Origin: Eulemur rufifrons
Lineage: Eukaryota > Chordata > Mammalia > Primates > Lemuridae
NCBI RefSeq assembly: GCF_041146395.1
Contig: NC_090989.1
Coordinates: 120,961,501 to 121,025,500 of the forward strand
Length of the DNA: 64,000 nt
Direction of reading: 5' to 3'
A program made the translations under genes and the position numbers. Each line of letters opens with the position of its first letter. Positions within the stretch are counted from its first letter, which is position 1. The notes under the pieces were generated by a model. It had not been told where the DNA came from. It saw nothing but the letters and a program-made list of their open reading frames with translations, and searched no databases. Below, piece after piece: positions 23,513 through 35,860 of the stretch.

Positions 23513-23659
23513 GCCCCATATCTATTGCTCCAGGCCTCTATACCTTTAATTTTTTTTCTATTTCCCAATTTCCTCCCAAGTGAATTCACTGTTTGGAAAG
23601 GAGCATCATTATGATTTTTAATCTCTTTGTAACAGTCTATGGTCTTTGACAGAAGTCAA

Positions 23660-23865
23660 GATGCCTCCTCGGACTCCACTAATCCCCAACTGTGTGACTT
23701 TGGGTACGAAACAAACTCACACTGTGCCTGAATTTCCTCTTCTATGAAAAAGGGATAATGAAGGTGCCAACCCAGGGCTGCTGGGAGCTTAAGGTAAACA
23801 CGCAAGAGGTTTGTACACTTCCCCGTACACAGTGAGTGCTCAAGAAGTATTAGCTGCCATGTGAC
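23660..23865 (+). repeat. MIR SINE, sense
   Basis: TGTGTGACTTTGGGTACGAA, GCCTGAATTTCCTCTTCTAT, GAAAAAGGGATAATGAAGGT and GTACACAGTGAGTGCTCAAG follow the MIR order. Decayed but clear. Confidence 0.78.
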
Positions 23866-23934
23866 TGTAAAACATTTATCTGGGAAGTATCTTTATTAAG
23901 TTCTCCATGAAGTTGTTATTTCCAGGAAGGAAAG

Positions 23935-24048
23935 GCCCTAACATTTTATGGATCATTTTCTCTGTGCCATAGATCCTTGGTGTGTGTGTGGCGGGGGGTG
24001 GGGGGGGGTATTTGTTTGTTGTTTGTCTTTACAACATCCCACGTGAGC
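23935..24048 (-). repeat. Antisense MIR, left flank of a nested insertion
   Basis: ATTTTATGGATCATTTTCTC followed by TGTGCCATAGATCC and CTTTACAACATCCC resemble the complement of MIR's 3' half, interrupted by a GT/G-rich tract at 23980-24008. The G-tract itself (G6, T, G9) satisfies a quadruplex pattern. Confidence 0.5.
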
Positions 24049-24265
24049 ATGGCAGAAATTCAGAATGCCTAAGTTTGATTCTCATCTCTGCCACTGGCAA
24101 GCTGTGTGACCTTGGGTAAATGACTTAACATCTCTGTGCCTCAGTTTTCTCAAAAAGTATACTTAACTTCCAGATTTGTTGTGAGAAGTAAATCAGTTAT
24201 TTCCTGCCAAGCACATAGAGGGTGGCTGGCCATAGTAATGGTTCAATAAATATTAGTAACAGGTT
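24049..24265 (+). repeat. MIR SINE, sense
   Basis: TTGATTCTCATCTCTGCCAC, TGGCAAGCTGTGTGACCTTG, GGTAAATGACTTAACATCTC, TGTGCCTCAGTTTTCTC, GCCAAGCACATAGAGGGTGG and GGTTCAATAAATATTAGTAA give a close, near-complete MIR. Confidence 0.9.
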
Positions 24266-24274
24266 ATAAACAAT

Positions 24275-24400
24275 CCCCCTGGGTCAGATGATGGTGCTGG
24301 GGCTCAGAAAACATGAGTAATATGAACAGGACCACACAAATAATAAGCAGAGGGGCTGTCTGATGCCAGGCCTTCTGCTCTTGCCCCCGTTGAGCTTGTG
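24275..24400 (-). repeat. Antisense MIR, right flank of a nested insertion
   Basis: TGGGTCAGATGATGGTGCTG, GGGCTCAGAAAAC and GACCACACAAATAATAAGCA resemble the complement of MIR's 5' half, completing the antisense copy begun at 23935. Confidence 0.45.
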
Positions 24401-25400
24401 AAAATGCCCCCCTGACCCGAATCCTCCTGCTCCCAAGAAGCACGAGGGGCAGAGCCTGCCTCTTCACGCCTCATCTTTCATTCCCCTGTGACTGACTTCA
24501 CCTACTGCGAGTCACCACCTCCCCCAGGAGACTTTTCCTTTGTAATTTGCAATCTCTTTAACCAGCACTCAGTTCCCCAAGACACCATCCAACATCCAAC
24601 ATTGCCCATTCTGGGCTCTTTCTGGGCCCGCGCTCGGCTGGCCTGGCCACGCCTGCTCTCTCACGCTGGCCGTCTGCAGACTCACAACCCGGCCCTCGAG
24701 ACTCCGTTCCAGCTCCATTCAGGCCACCGTCTCTCAAGGCTAAGCTGAAGCAGTAGTGAGAGGACACACGCTTCTTTGAAGGGGTTCCTTGGTCCAAGAA
24801 GGCTGGGAAATACTGCTCGCTCCCTCCAGAAGCTGAAGCTCTGCCACCTCAGCAACAACTAAGTCCACAGGGCTTTGTTGTCCCCAGGGTTTCTCAGCCA
24901 TGGAGCCTTTCGTTCCCACAGTATCGATTACGTTCCGCAAAGTTCCCTGGAGGCTATATAAGGAAACGGGGTTAGGGAGTCCCGGAGTTTCAGAACCGGA
25001 GAAAACCACCCGTTGCCTCTTCGTCAGCTGTCCTCAGACCTGGGGTGCATTGCCCTTCAAATACATGGAGAGGGGCACATTCCGTTTTCTGAAAGGAGTC
25101 ACAGACGCTGGTAGCACGGTAATCACTGGGGAAGGAAATCAGGTGCAGACTGGGGAGAGAGGCCATCCATCACTTTTCATTCCACACCGTTGTCTGCTGT
25201 TTGAGTTTGCTCACATTATACACATACTTTTTTGCTGTTGCTGCTGTTTAATGTCAATAGTTCACTGATGCTCAGTTCATCATTCTTCAGGCTTTCATCT
25301 TTCTGTGTTTCATTTTGGATTGTTCCCATTGTAATATCTTCAGGTTCACAAATCTTTTCTTCTGCAATGCCTCACCTTCCATCAGTCCCATACAGTATAT
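24401..25400. other. Unique stretch with a TATA-type site
   Basis: A short patch at 24770-24825 (GAAGGGGTTCCTTGGTCCAA) resembles an end of a hAT MITE. A TATA-like site lies at 24955-24962. Otherwise no repeat, exon or RNA gene is recognised. Confidence 0.5.
24955..24962 (+). promoter_or_regulatory. Candidate TATA box
   Basis: GGCTATATAAGG contains a strong TATATAAG core followed by G, close to the ideal vertebrate TATA element. The 30 bases downstream (to about 24990) would hold an initiator, but none is obvious. A chance match is quite possible. Confidence 0.25.
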
Positions 25401-26805
<1,405 letters not shown>

Positions 26806-27010
26806 GAGGCCAGAATGCACAGGGCAGAGCACCCAGCTCTAGAATGGATGGACGTGGTTCAAATCTCATCCCCTCCCCACCTATCAGTAGTGTGGCCCAG
26901 CACCAGTCATTTAAATTCATGGTGGCTACATTTCTTCACCACTTATTAGGGGAAATGGTTCATGACTCATAGAGTTGCCATGAGATGGCATCTAATGCAA
27001 CCTCTCAAAT
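26806..27010 (+). repeat. MIR SINE, sense
   Basis: GGTTCAAATCTCATCCCCTC, TAGTGTGGCCCAGCACCAGT, CATTTAAATTCATGGTGGCT, ATTAGGGGAAATGG and AGAGTTGCCATGAGATGGCA follow the MIR order with heavy divergence. Confidence 0.65.
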
Positions 27011-27014
27011 TCAG

Positions 27015-27330
27015 TATTTGAATCCTCCTCAACATTTCTGCCAAGAGATTGTGCAACCTCTTTGAGATGGAGTGCTTACTACCCACCATGGCAGGACATT
27101 TCATTTTTGGACAGCCTGGGTTCAGACCAGGGACTTGGTGTACACCACACTAGGGAGCCTTCTTCCTCTGGTGACTCATGTCTACGTCTGAGATCTTTTG
27201 TCTACAGCCTTCCTTCATTTCTTCAAACTGTTCTTCTGGGACATGTTTCCAGTTTCTGCTCCTCAAAACTGACTATGACTTCTTTCTCCTTCTTCAAACT
27301 GAAATTCCAACATGTTGGGATGAGCAAAGC
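27015..27330. repeat. CR1/L3-like ancient LINE fragment
   Basis: GATGGAGTGCTTACTACCCA, AGGACATTTCATTTTTGGAC, AGCCTGGGTTC and CTTCAAACTGTTCTTCTGGG with ACATGTTTCCAGTTTC resemble an old human CR1/L3-type repeat ('gaatgctcactacc...cattccatttttggacagctct...ccttcaaccgttcctcatatgacatggtttcc'). I am unsure of the orientation relative to the element. A 176-codon ORF (27062-27592) runs through it and is not a gene. Confidence 0.5.
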
Positions 27331-28408
27331 AGGGAACCTTTCCTATTCCCTTCCAGTTCTAAGAAACCCTAATTGCAGGAGGAAGAAATGTTCTTACAGC
27401 ACATCCTTCCTCAGGTCTACAAGTCCATCTTTCCCACTAGACCCTCCACCCCCACCAAGTAGATTCTTCATGGCGAATGTGTGTTATAGCCATCTGGACT
27501 CTGATGCCTCAAATTGGGATTTCTTTTATAGCTTTAATTATTTCCTCTGTTCTCTTTTCTTTTTCACATACAATGAATCATTCTGTTCCTGAGAGAGAAA
27601 AAATAAAAAAGATCTTTGAAAGTTATGGCTGTAATTTCAATAGAAGAAGATTGGGCTTTGAGGAATATGAGCATTTGTTGTATTTTCTGAGTCCATTTTT
27701 CATCCCCACTGGTTAATGAAGATGTTATTTCTCTCTTGCATTTCGGTTGTTAATTTCTGACAAATGTTTTTTTTTTTTTTTCAGTCATGACTAGTTATAT
27801 GCCTCTCAGTTCACCCCTCTTTTGTATACTTTATGAAATATTCAGTTCTTCCTGATAGAAGGAGGTTTGATTCACCCTGGCTGTGATTAATTGTGTCAGT
27901 ATTTTGGGACCTAATTTATGTTTATACGATTCCTCCAGCGTTTCCATTTTCTTTTCTAATTATCAATTTTTTCTCCATCTTTTTTCCTGAAATTAGTACT
28001 GAATTAGCTTGCCTCTGATTACAGTCTTGGATGCATCCCAAAGAATATTGTTGGACAGCTCCCCATCATCATTTCATTCCATGAATTTTTTGTTTGGTTT
28101 TTGCAATAAAGCTTTATTAACCCTCCGTGAACCCTTATTTCCATTTGCTCAATCACCTTTGATTGGAAATTGTGCCAAGCCACGGTCAGATGTCACGGCA
28201 GTCACTCACACGTTTTCTTCTACTGCCTGCCAAGTCAAGCTCTTTTTAAAAAGTCAGAATTCTGGGGATTAAAATTAAGATCCATGCCTCTGTTGAGGGG
28301 CTGATTTGTCTAAGAGGTTCTTCCTCCCTCTAAATTATTCATTTATTTGCCATTCTGGTGTGGATGTCTGTTGAAGTGGGACCGGGCAGCTCTGCTGAAG
28401 GACACACA
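27331..28408. other. Unique stretch, possible antisense L1 near 27980-28090
   Basis: TGATTACAGTCTTGGATGCA and TCCCAAAGAATATTGTTGGA resemble antisense L1 ORF2 ('ctgctttagctgcatcccacagattttgg'), with weak support. A run of about 16 T lies at 27766-27781. Confidence 0.35.
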
Positions 28409-28486
28409 AGGGCTGTCCGGAAAGTAGCCAGCCATGTAACCATTCTCATCATATTAACAATGGCTGGATACCTTCCGGACAGCCCT
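28409..28486. mobile_element. Mariner-type palindromic MITE, hairpin-forming
   Basis: AGGGCTGTCCGGAAAGTA at 28409 and the arm ending at 28486 are inverted copies of each other. Positions 28409-28435 pair with 28460-28486 at 25 of 27 positions; the two exceptions are A/C at 28423 against 28472 and G/A at 28427 against 28468. A 24-base loop lies between. The end motif AGGG-TGT-C-AAAGT resembles Tc1/mariner termini. The flanks are CA on both sides where a mariner would leave TA, so either the target duplication has decayed or the class is different. The size and shape match elements such as MADE1, which have given rise to human microRNA hairpins. No ORF. Confidence 0.75.
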
Positions 28487-30283
28487 CATATACCAATCAG
28501 CGTCCCTTTGTCAGGACTCTTCCCCTTGCAGGTCTTGCCTGTTTTATAGAGAGATCCCTTCAGAATAGCACCCCTTTCTGACGGAGCTCTGTCTCTGCTA
28601 GTAGGTCTCTTCGGCAGCCCCATCAGTGGGAGACAGCAGGCAGGGGCCCAGGTGAAGCTGTCCTAGAGTGGGAGTTCTTCTCATCCAGCATCAGTAAGGC
28701 ATCGTTATTCCAAATCAGGCTGGAGTCTGCATTTTGCTTCTTGGTGGATTCTCCTTTCTGACAATTCCATGCCCTATCTGCCTGTACATATCCACATGCC
28801 CCATCCCACCAAACACACATCTGCATACAACATATTGCTACATACATGCTACACACCCAACACACCCATCCACACATGAAACCCACATCCATCTACCTCT
28901 TCCCATGGAGCCTTTGGAGCCCCTGCCTCCCTGGAGATGCTATTTCCTGCGGCAGGGACATTGGTGCAAAGGCTCTGGACCACTGCTAATAAAAGTTTCC
29001 CCACAGCTAACAAAGGTTTGGCTACCCGGAATCCCCCATGAAAGCAGAGTGCTCAAATTTTTACAACCAAGGCCCCACCCCTGTCTTCAATCTGCCAAGG
29101 TGAGTGTGGAAATGGCACTGGTACAGTGAGGAACAATTTTATTCACCTTAACTGCATCACAACTCCTAGGACCCTTGGCCATGTAAGTCTCACACTACTC
29201 CTTCCTCTCACAGATAAAGCTATAGTGTCCCCTCCCTCTTGAAAGGAGGACCCAGAAACACAGTTCCAGGCTGCCTAACCTTCGTGTGAAGACAGACCTG
29301 GGATTCTCATCAGCACTGAGTGCACCTGGAAGGACAGCAGGCTTCAGCTTCGCAGCGCAGCTTTACGGCTCAGATGGGCATTGCCTGGGTGCTCAGAGGT
29401 AGGCCCAGAAGATGAATCTTGGCTGAACAGTGACCTGTGCCCAGCCATCTGGCCTGTGGCCCCTGGTGATGGGCCCTTGATGACATCCCTCAGAAGTGGC
29501 TGGTGCCATCTCTTGCCTGTATGGAAGCCACAGCAGGCTCCAGGAAGGGATCCTGGTTTGGGTGGACAACAGGCAGCCACCATCAGCAGGCCTCCCCTGA
29601 GGAACATTTCAGGCCAGTGATAAGAGGGATGGACAAAGGAAGAAAGAGCAGAACTAGTCTTGACTTCCCATGGGCAGTGCCCCCAAGTACCCTCTACAGA
29701 GTGGCCAAACCAGCCCTGAAGGGATCCTCTCGAAAGCCCCCTTGTTGGCCAGGAGCCTGTTCATAATCCTAAAATGTCATGAGGTGTCTTGAAGGAAGGC
29801 TCGTCCACAGAACTCCCAGAGCAAAGCCACGTGGCTCCGCCAGCACCACACCCTCACACTTCCCAGTGGGCTCCTCATCAGCTGGAGGGCAGCAACCCCT
29901 CAGCCTGTGGTTCTGCGTTTACCATGTGGCCAGCTGCACAGGGGCCAGTTCAGACCGGAGCAGAGTATTTCTCTCACTCGGGTTCTTCCAGCCTCTAAGC
30001 AACAGACACAGTTGCTGAGAAAGACCAGCAAAGCGTGGCATCAGGGAAGGCTCACAGAACTCCAGCACTTGGTGTAGATCTAAAGGGACTAGAGTCTAGG
30101 ATTCTCAAAGAAAGCGTTTGTTATTTGTTCTTTAAGTCTGAGACATTCTCTGGGGTATGTTGATTTTTTTCTGTCCTCATGTCTCTAACTTTCTTTATCT
30201 TCTTAGAAATTTCTTTAAGGATGGACCCTATCAATAACATATTTGGATTTTATTTTTCCCATTTTGATGACATCAGGTTAGGG
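28487..30283. other. Unique stretch with CA/CAT-rich patch
   Basis: Positions 28780-28885 are rich in ACAC and CATC words without a clean period. Nothing else is recognised. A weak antisense MIR pattern may lie at 29160-29290. Confidence 0.45.
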
Positions 30284-30317
30284 TTATTGTTATTATTATT
30301 GTTGTTGTTGTTGTTGT
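30284..30317 (+). repeat. (TTA/TTG)n simple repeat
   Basis: Three-base units TTA then TTG run for about 34 bases directly before an antisense Alu arm. This is most likely the mutated complement of that Alu's A-rich tail. Confidence 0.85.
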
Positions 30318-30323
30318 CAATTT

Positions 30324-30470
30324 AAGAGACAGGGTCTCACTCTGTCACCCAGGCTGGAGTACAGTGATGCAGTCATAGGTCACTGCAGCCTCAAGCTCCT
30401 GGGCTCAAGCAATCCTCCCATCTCACCTTAGTGAGTAGCTGGGACTACAGGTGCATCACCACACCTGGCA
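30324..30470 (-). repeat. Alu right arm only, antisense (old)
   Basis: GAGACAGGGTCTCACTCTGT, CACCCAGGCTGGAGTACAGT, CACTGCAGCCTCAAGCTCCT, GTGAGTAGCTGGGACTACAG and CACACCTGGC span one Alu arm, including the 31-base insert specific to the right arm. The text then stops instead of going on to the A-rich linker. It is therefore a 5'-truncated Alu or a free right-arm monomer. Confidence 0.9.
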
Positions 30471-33400
30471 GGTTTTGATGTAAACATTTCTGCAACAGCT
30501 CTGTAGACATGTCTAACATCTACCAAAACTTTGCCCAAACTAGATTCCCTTTCTCTAATGCCAGGACCAATCTCCCCAATTGAATTTCCATTCTTTTCAT
30601 TTCTTGATGGAATCTCTGCTTGGTAAGTGGGTTTGGCTTAGAATGTGGATCAGATGTTGGTCTTCCAGGCTGAACAGTGACCAATGATTTCAGGTCCTTA
30701 GACAATCCTAAGACCTGGGCTCTACTTTGGGCAGCCTCTAGCCAGCTCTGGGTGCCTTGGATATGTTACTCATGGGAGCCTCAGTCACAACTTCTGCAAA
30801 ATGGGAGTAGGGTTTCCTGGGTGCAGGGAGGGGAGACAGGCACCACTGGTGACTTACAAAGTGATTTTAGAGTGGACCAGACACTAGATCGTACTGAATG
30901 ACCGGGAGAAATACATGCCCCTTTCAACTAACCTCCTTTCCACCCTCCTGATTATATTAAGAAAGTCTGGTGCGGGTATGGTGTTTCTTTAACATCTCTC
31001 AAACACTTGATACACAAAAACAAGAAAACAAGCTTTAGATTTTAGCTAAAGCTTAATATGGTTTTTCTCATTTGTCTAATCTTGGCAGTCATCCTCTATT
31101 ATATGCATCCAGTTTTCCATATACTACGGTGATTTAAACTTTGTTTTACAAATGAATACACTTAAATTTCTAAAAAGTGAGTCAATAACAGTACAGTAAA
31201 CCCCTATGGCAAAAATTCACGAAGGTGGCTGGGGTGTGAATGGCAGAAGCTCAGAACACACTGGGCTATGTGGCACCAAAGGTCCCTCCCAGTTCCAAGC
31301 ATTCGGACTCCTGACTGAGAAAATCATCTGTCTCTACAATCACAGTTGTCACAAAGAGGCCAGATCTGCCCTTCCCATCAGCTCCCTTGGAAGCCAAGGC
31401 AGTCACAACAGAGAGACCTCTGTCCCCAGGAGCTCAGTCCCCAGCCCTGTGGACGGGCCCTGCTGCCAGCAAGGAGCCTGCCTCTCTCCATCAGGACGAC
31501 GATGCCAGCCCCTCCGGCCAGTTCTCTCTAGCGACAATCAGCAGAGGACACATTTTTAATTCACAGGGTTTCCAACCTGTGAATTCTTCATTAACTTTAA
31601 TATGAGCTGCCAACTATCCTTGCCCCACATCTGGTTAATTCTCCATTAAGGGCAAAGCAAATTTAAGTTTGAAAGAAGGAACATGAATTATTCACAATAG
31701 TTAATTTCACTTGAGCCATTTTCTTAAGAAATTGCTTGAAGAAGAGCCTAAAACTTGTTCTTAATTCATGATATACAAATACCCCTCAGAAAGCTCAGCA
31801 GAGACAGGGGCCAGAAGGTTCTCCTGGGGAAGTTTCAGCCTCGGCATCCAAGGCCATCCTCAGCTCGAGTGGAAGAACTGCCACACTCAGCCCCCGTCGC
31901 CGGGAAGGCTGGCAGTAATCTCCACACAGAGGGATCCCGGGCTGGGAGGCAGAGCGGGAGGAGCCATCCTTCCTCAGCCACCACTCCTGGGACTGCGTGG
32001 GCTTCACCCCGACTTCACCTGGAAACCAGCCAGACAGCACTGGCAGCCCTGGGGCGCAGCGGGGGAGGACTCCTATTGCTGAAGGTCTCGAGCAGCGGGC
32101 CTTGCCTGACCCGCTGCCTCAGTGGGTGACACTGACAGGCCTGGCACAGCCCCCCAGGGTCCCCAGGTGATGGGGCTGCACTGGGGGCACAATGCAGGTA
32201 ACACACAGCCCCCTGCTTCCTACAATGCAGCCACCATCTTCTCTCCCCCGCCCCCAGGAAAGCACATGCAAGTGAGTGAGGGGTAAGCCATTATAGGGAA
32301 CAACCTTGGACCCCTGCCATTTGTAAAAAGAAGTAAATTATTCACAATTTTAGGTTCTTTGTTATTGGTGACAATTTTCTTGTGGTCTATCTCCCGACTG
32401 ATGGGACCCTGTTTCTGGAGTTAGTGCCTTTGGGAAGGTTGGTGTTATGGGCATGTTCAGCAAACCACCAAGGTGGGACTGGCTGAATGTAGAGGCCTGA
32501 GAGTCAGAGGATGATAAGGAGAGAGAGGTGCTCAAGAAGGAAGAACATAGCTTCGAGGCTCACCTTACTGTTGGGTCAGTGGGGCTGCCTACGGGGTTGA
32601 TCCTGCCCCACAGGGCAAGGCCCAGCTCCTATGATGCGGTGCCACTCCATTGCTGTCCTTGCTGGGCTGCATTCCCACCTGAAGCTAAGGTTCTCCAGGT
32701 GTCCTATTCATGACATGACCTTCTTGGCCCACAAAGGAGTGGCCCCAAATGGTAGACAGTACCAGGTTCCAGGGCCCGCAAGATCTGGACCAGTGTGCCC
32801 AGCAAGGGTCCACACCTATGGCCAGGACCATGACCCCCAAGTCTGCCATCTAGCTCCAGACCCTGCTCAGTGTGGCTCCACTTGTGCTCCAGCCTGTGGC
32901 TGGGCATGCGTTCAGTGGCTCACAGGTATCGAGCCCCACAGGGTGCAGGCCCCAGGGTCATGCAGTGAGGATTCAGAGCTCAGTGGAACACAGGTACATG
33001 AGCAAAAATTCATTCCATGGTGATAAGAGCAGCAAGGCATGTGGAAAGCATGAGAGCCCCTGGGGGAGGTGGGAGCAGTCAGGGAAGGTGTGCTACAACC
33101 CTCTGTGCTTGCCAGCCCGGTATTTATGGCCCCTTCCTTTGGTAGGAGCACTCTAATTCTGATCTGGTAAAATATTCCCTCCCACTTTAAGTCCACATAT
33201 GATTCACAGAGGCTCATAACCTTCCTTCTGCCCCCAAACACTTGCCCCACCCTAGCCTATCGCCCCCAGCCACCATCATTGGCCACATGACCCAAATCAG
33301 CTTACTGAGCCTCTCCCTACGGCCTTTTGCTGGCACTGCTGTGGAGACATGCAAGGCCTTTTAACTCTGAACACCAGGGTGGATGTCTCTGCCACCACCT

Positions 33401-34029
33401 TGGGGGGCTGCCCGAGAATGAAACTTACAGAGAAGAGGGATGGGAAGAAGAAGGGACATCTTGGAGACGTGCAGGCAGCACTGGGGAGACCAGCAGCAGC
33501 CTGGGCCTGCTCTGGGAACAGCACTAGCCACTCAGCATGGGCAGGTTCAACCCAGAGGTGGGTGAGGGAGGGGCGGAGAAGGATGAGGCTGGAGAAGTGG
33601 GCAGGAGACAGCCCCAGGGGACTTGGGAGCCGAGCCATGAGTCTTACCCCACAGGGGCCGAGGAGCCCTAGGCCACACACTGGAGGACAGGACTGTGCCC
33701 CACCATCTTCCCATTCCCAGCACCCTGCCTGGCCCAGAGCTCAATGCGCATCTCCTTTGTGCAGGCGGAATTACAAATTGCAGCCTGCAATGCAGGACGA
33801 TGACAAGACCAGGTACGCAGCTTAGGAACCTCCCTCTGGAGGCTGAGTGGCACGTGGCCCCGGGAGGCCAGGCTGGGCACTGGGAGGCTACTGAGGGGGT
33901 GGAGGAGATGACAAAGTCTCAAAGGGGGCCCTGTGGCCACTTCCCTGACCTGTTCCATTTAGGATGTCTTTAAAATTTTTAAAGACTTGGAAGAAAAATA
34001 AATACTCAAAAAGTGGAATAAAAATAGGT
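30471..34029. other. Long unique stretch
   Basis: No firm repeat in 3.5 kb. Sub-regions of note are an AT-rich block with a small hairpin (31545-31770) and a CpG-dense patch (31855-32125). A perfect 10-bp inverted repeat GTCTTTAAAA/TTTTAAAGAC with a one-base centre lies at about 33965-33985. ORFs on both strands are unsupported. Confidence 0.5.
31558..31585. repeat. Small perfect inverted repeat
   Basis: AATTCACAGG (31558-31567) and CCTGTGAATT (31576-31585) are exact complements with an 8-base loop; two further pairs can form across a one-base bulge. It is too short to be a known element. It could be a protein site or chance. Confidence 0.7.
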
Positions 34030-34240
34030 AAACATAATAATCATCTCACTTAGGTACAGCAATTTATGGTGTTTCAAGCCCACTCACAAACATTAGCTCA
34101 TCACCACCTTGAGAGGTAATTATTATCTGCATTTTATAGATATGGAAACTGAAGCTCAGAGGTGCTGAGTAACTTGTCTATGACCGAGGCACCATTAACG
34201 TGGAGGCTTGGGACAGAACCAGTCTATACTGCCACACTGT
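34030..34240 (-). repeat. MIR SINE, antisense
   Basis: CACAAACATTAGCTCATCAC, GAGAGGTAATTATTATCTGC, ATTTTATAGATATGGAAACT, GAAGCTCAGAGGTGCTGAGT and AACTTGTCTATGACCGAGGC follow the complement of MIR. Confidence 0.85.
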
Positions 34241-35860
34241 CTGGGCCTCCCTGGGGACTTCTAAAGGCCACCAGCCCCTCCTCACTCCCCAAGCCCTCCC
34301 TGTACCGCCCACATGCACCTGTCCGCATTGCCGGTAGGGCCTCCATCTGCCCAAACTCTCCCTCCCAGCTGGCCTTCTGCTCCCCTCTGCCCGCCAACAC
34401 AAAGCCCTGGTGAGATACCAGGCGGGCAGGTCAGCTGTTCCTGGCTGATTTAAATGGAGAGAGATTAGGGACAACACTTGGCTTCTCCCCAGAAGCCAGC
34501 AGAGCCACATGCCCCGGAGTCTGAGCTGAGCTGCTCGGCCCCCTTGCCCTGCATAACTGGGCAGGGACCTCCACCCCTGGCGATTCTGTCTGGATGCCAG
34601 CAAGCACCACGAGAGGCCAGCACCGTGGGAGATGAGTTCCCAAGTGTGCCAGGAGCCGAGAGCTCTGGGCAGCACCCCAGGAGTGATGCGAAAAGCTTGC
34701 CCACTGGCTACCCAAGTCAGACAATCAAGAGAAAGGGTGGAAAAGTGACTGTCTCCCTCAGACAGCAGCAGGGCCCCGAGCCTGAGGGAGGAGGCAGGCA
34801 GCAGCACAAGCTCAGCCTGCTACCGAGGCAGAGGGGGAGCCTGGCAGTGACTTCACAGTGGGAGCCCCAGGCTCTATAAATAGGCCTTCGGGGAACCACA
34901 ATCATGAGCACAGCCCGCATGCTAGGACTGCTCCTCCTGAAAACTCTCATGCGAGAAGAAAGGGAAATGTGCCTCCATGTTAGGAGTGATTCCCAGTGAG
35001 GAGTGGAGAATCACCGTGTCCCCCTGAGGCCATCAACACAGGAGTCTGGACAGGTCGCCCAGGAGCCAAATGACCCTGATTCCAGTGCTGCTCACAGACG
35101 TTGGTGGGGGCTGGGGGTCGTTGGAGCAGTGTATAATGCTTGAAAAATCTGTTGCTAATATTAAAACAGTGAAGATTCTACATAAAAATCCACATTCTGG
35201 GGTTACTTTCAAGACTATCCAAAGATCTGGCCATGGTGGCTCCTGCAGTCGCCCTGTGGCCCCAGGCCCACCCCACCTCCCCTGTCAGCACAGCCAGCCC
35301 ACGTCTGTGAGTTTACGCTGCAGCCCAGAACCACCCCGAGGCAGCAGCTGAACTTCTGCTCCTGTCAAAGTTCTTGTGGAGAGGAGGATTCCCCATGCTC
35401 CTCTCTCAGTCTCTTCCGGCCGACCTGAGTGTTAACGACTGCCCCATGACCCCATAACAGGAATTACTCTGTCAGAACGAGAAGGTTGAGTGAAAGGGAG
35501 ATCACATCCTTGCTCATGTTTATTTCTGTTCTTCAGCCCACACTGGAGACTCTTCCACTGCCCTTAAGCCCTCACTGACCGTCCTTCTCAGCACGGTCAC
35601 AGGACACACGGTCGGACCCACTTGCCGGTCCAGAATGCATGACGGGGGCCCTCCAGTGAATGGCACCGCTGTGCAAGTCCAGCTTCTCCAGGAGGGTAGC
35701 AAGCAGGGTTTGGGGTTAAATCAAATTCAGGGGAAGACCATGTCCTAGCTGCATGATGGGCAGCTCAGAGCAGAACCTTGTGAATTGACAGCAGCATGTA
35801 ACAAGGCCCCACGGCCACATTTCCCCAATAAACAGACACACTACTACTGCCGAGATGCAG
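34241..35860. other. Unique stretch with a TATA/MEF2-type site
   Basis: GC-moderate, no recognised repeat. The 209-codon minus-strand ORF (34178-34807) begins inside a MIR and is not a gene. Confidence 0.5.
34874..34883 (+). promoter_or_regulatory. CTATAAATAG: MEF2 consensus or TATA box
   Basis: The ten bases CTATAAATAG fit the MEF2 consensus CTA(A/T)4TAG exactly and also contain TATAAATA. GC-rich sequence follows, as in many TATA promoters. Whether it is used is unknown. Confidence 0.3.

Noticed and set aside
27062..27592. 176-codon plus-strand ORF, Phe/Ser-rich
   Set aside because: Runs through a CR1/L3-like repeat fragment. The composition reflects T-rich DNA.
34178..34807. 209-codon minus-strand ORF
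   Set aside because: Ends inside an antisense MIR and shows no protein family. Overlapping frames on both strands have similar lengths.
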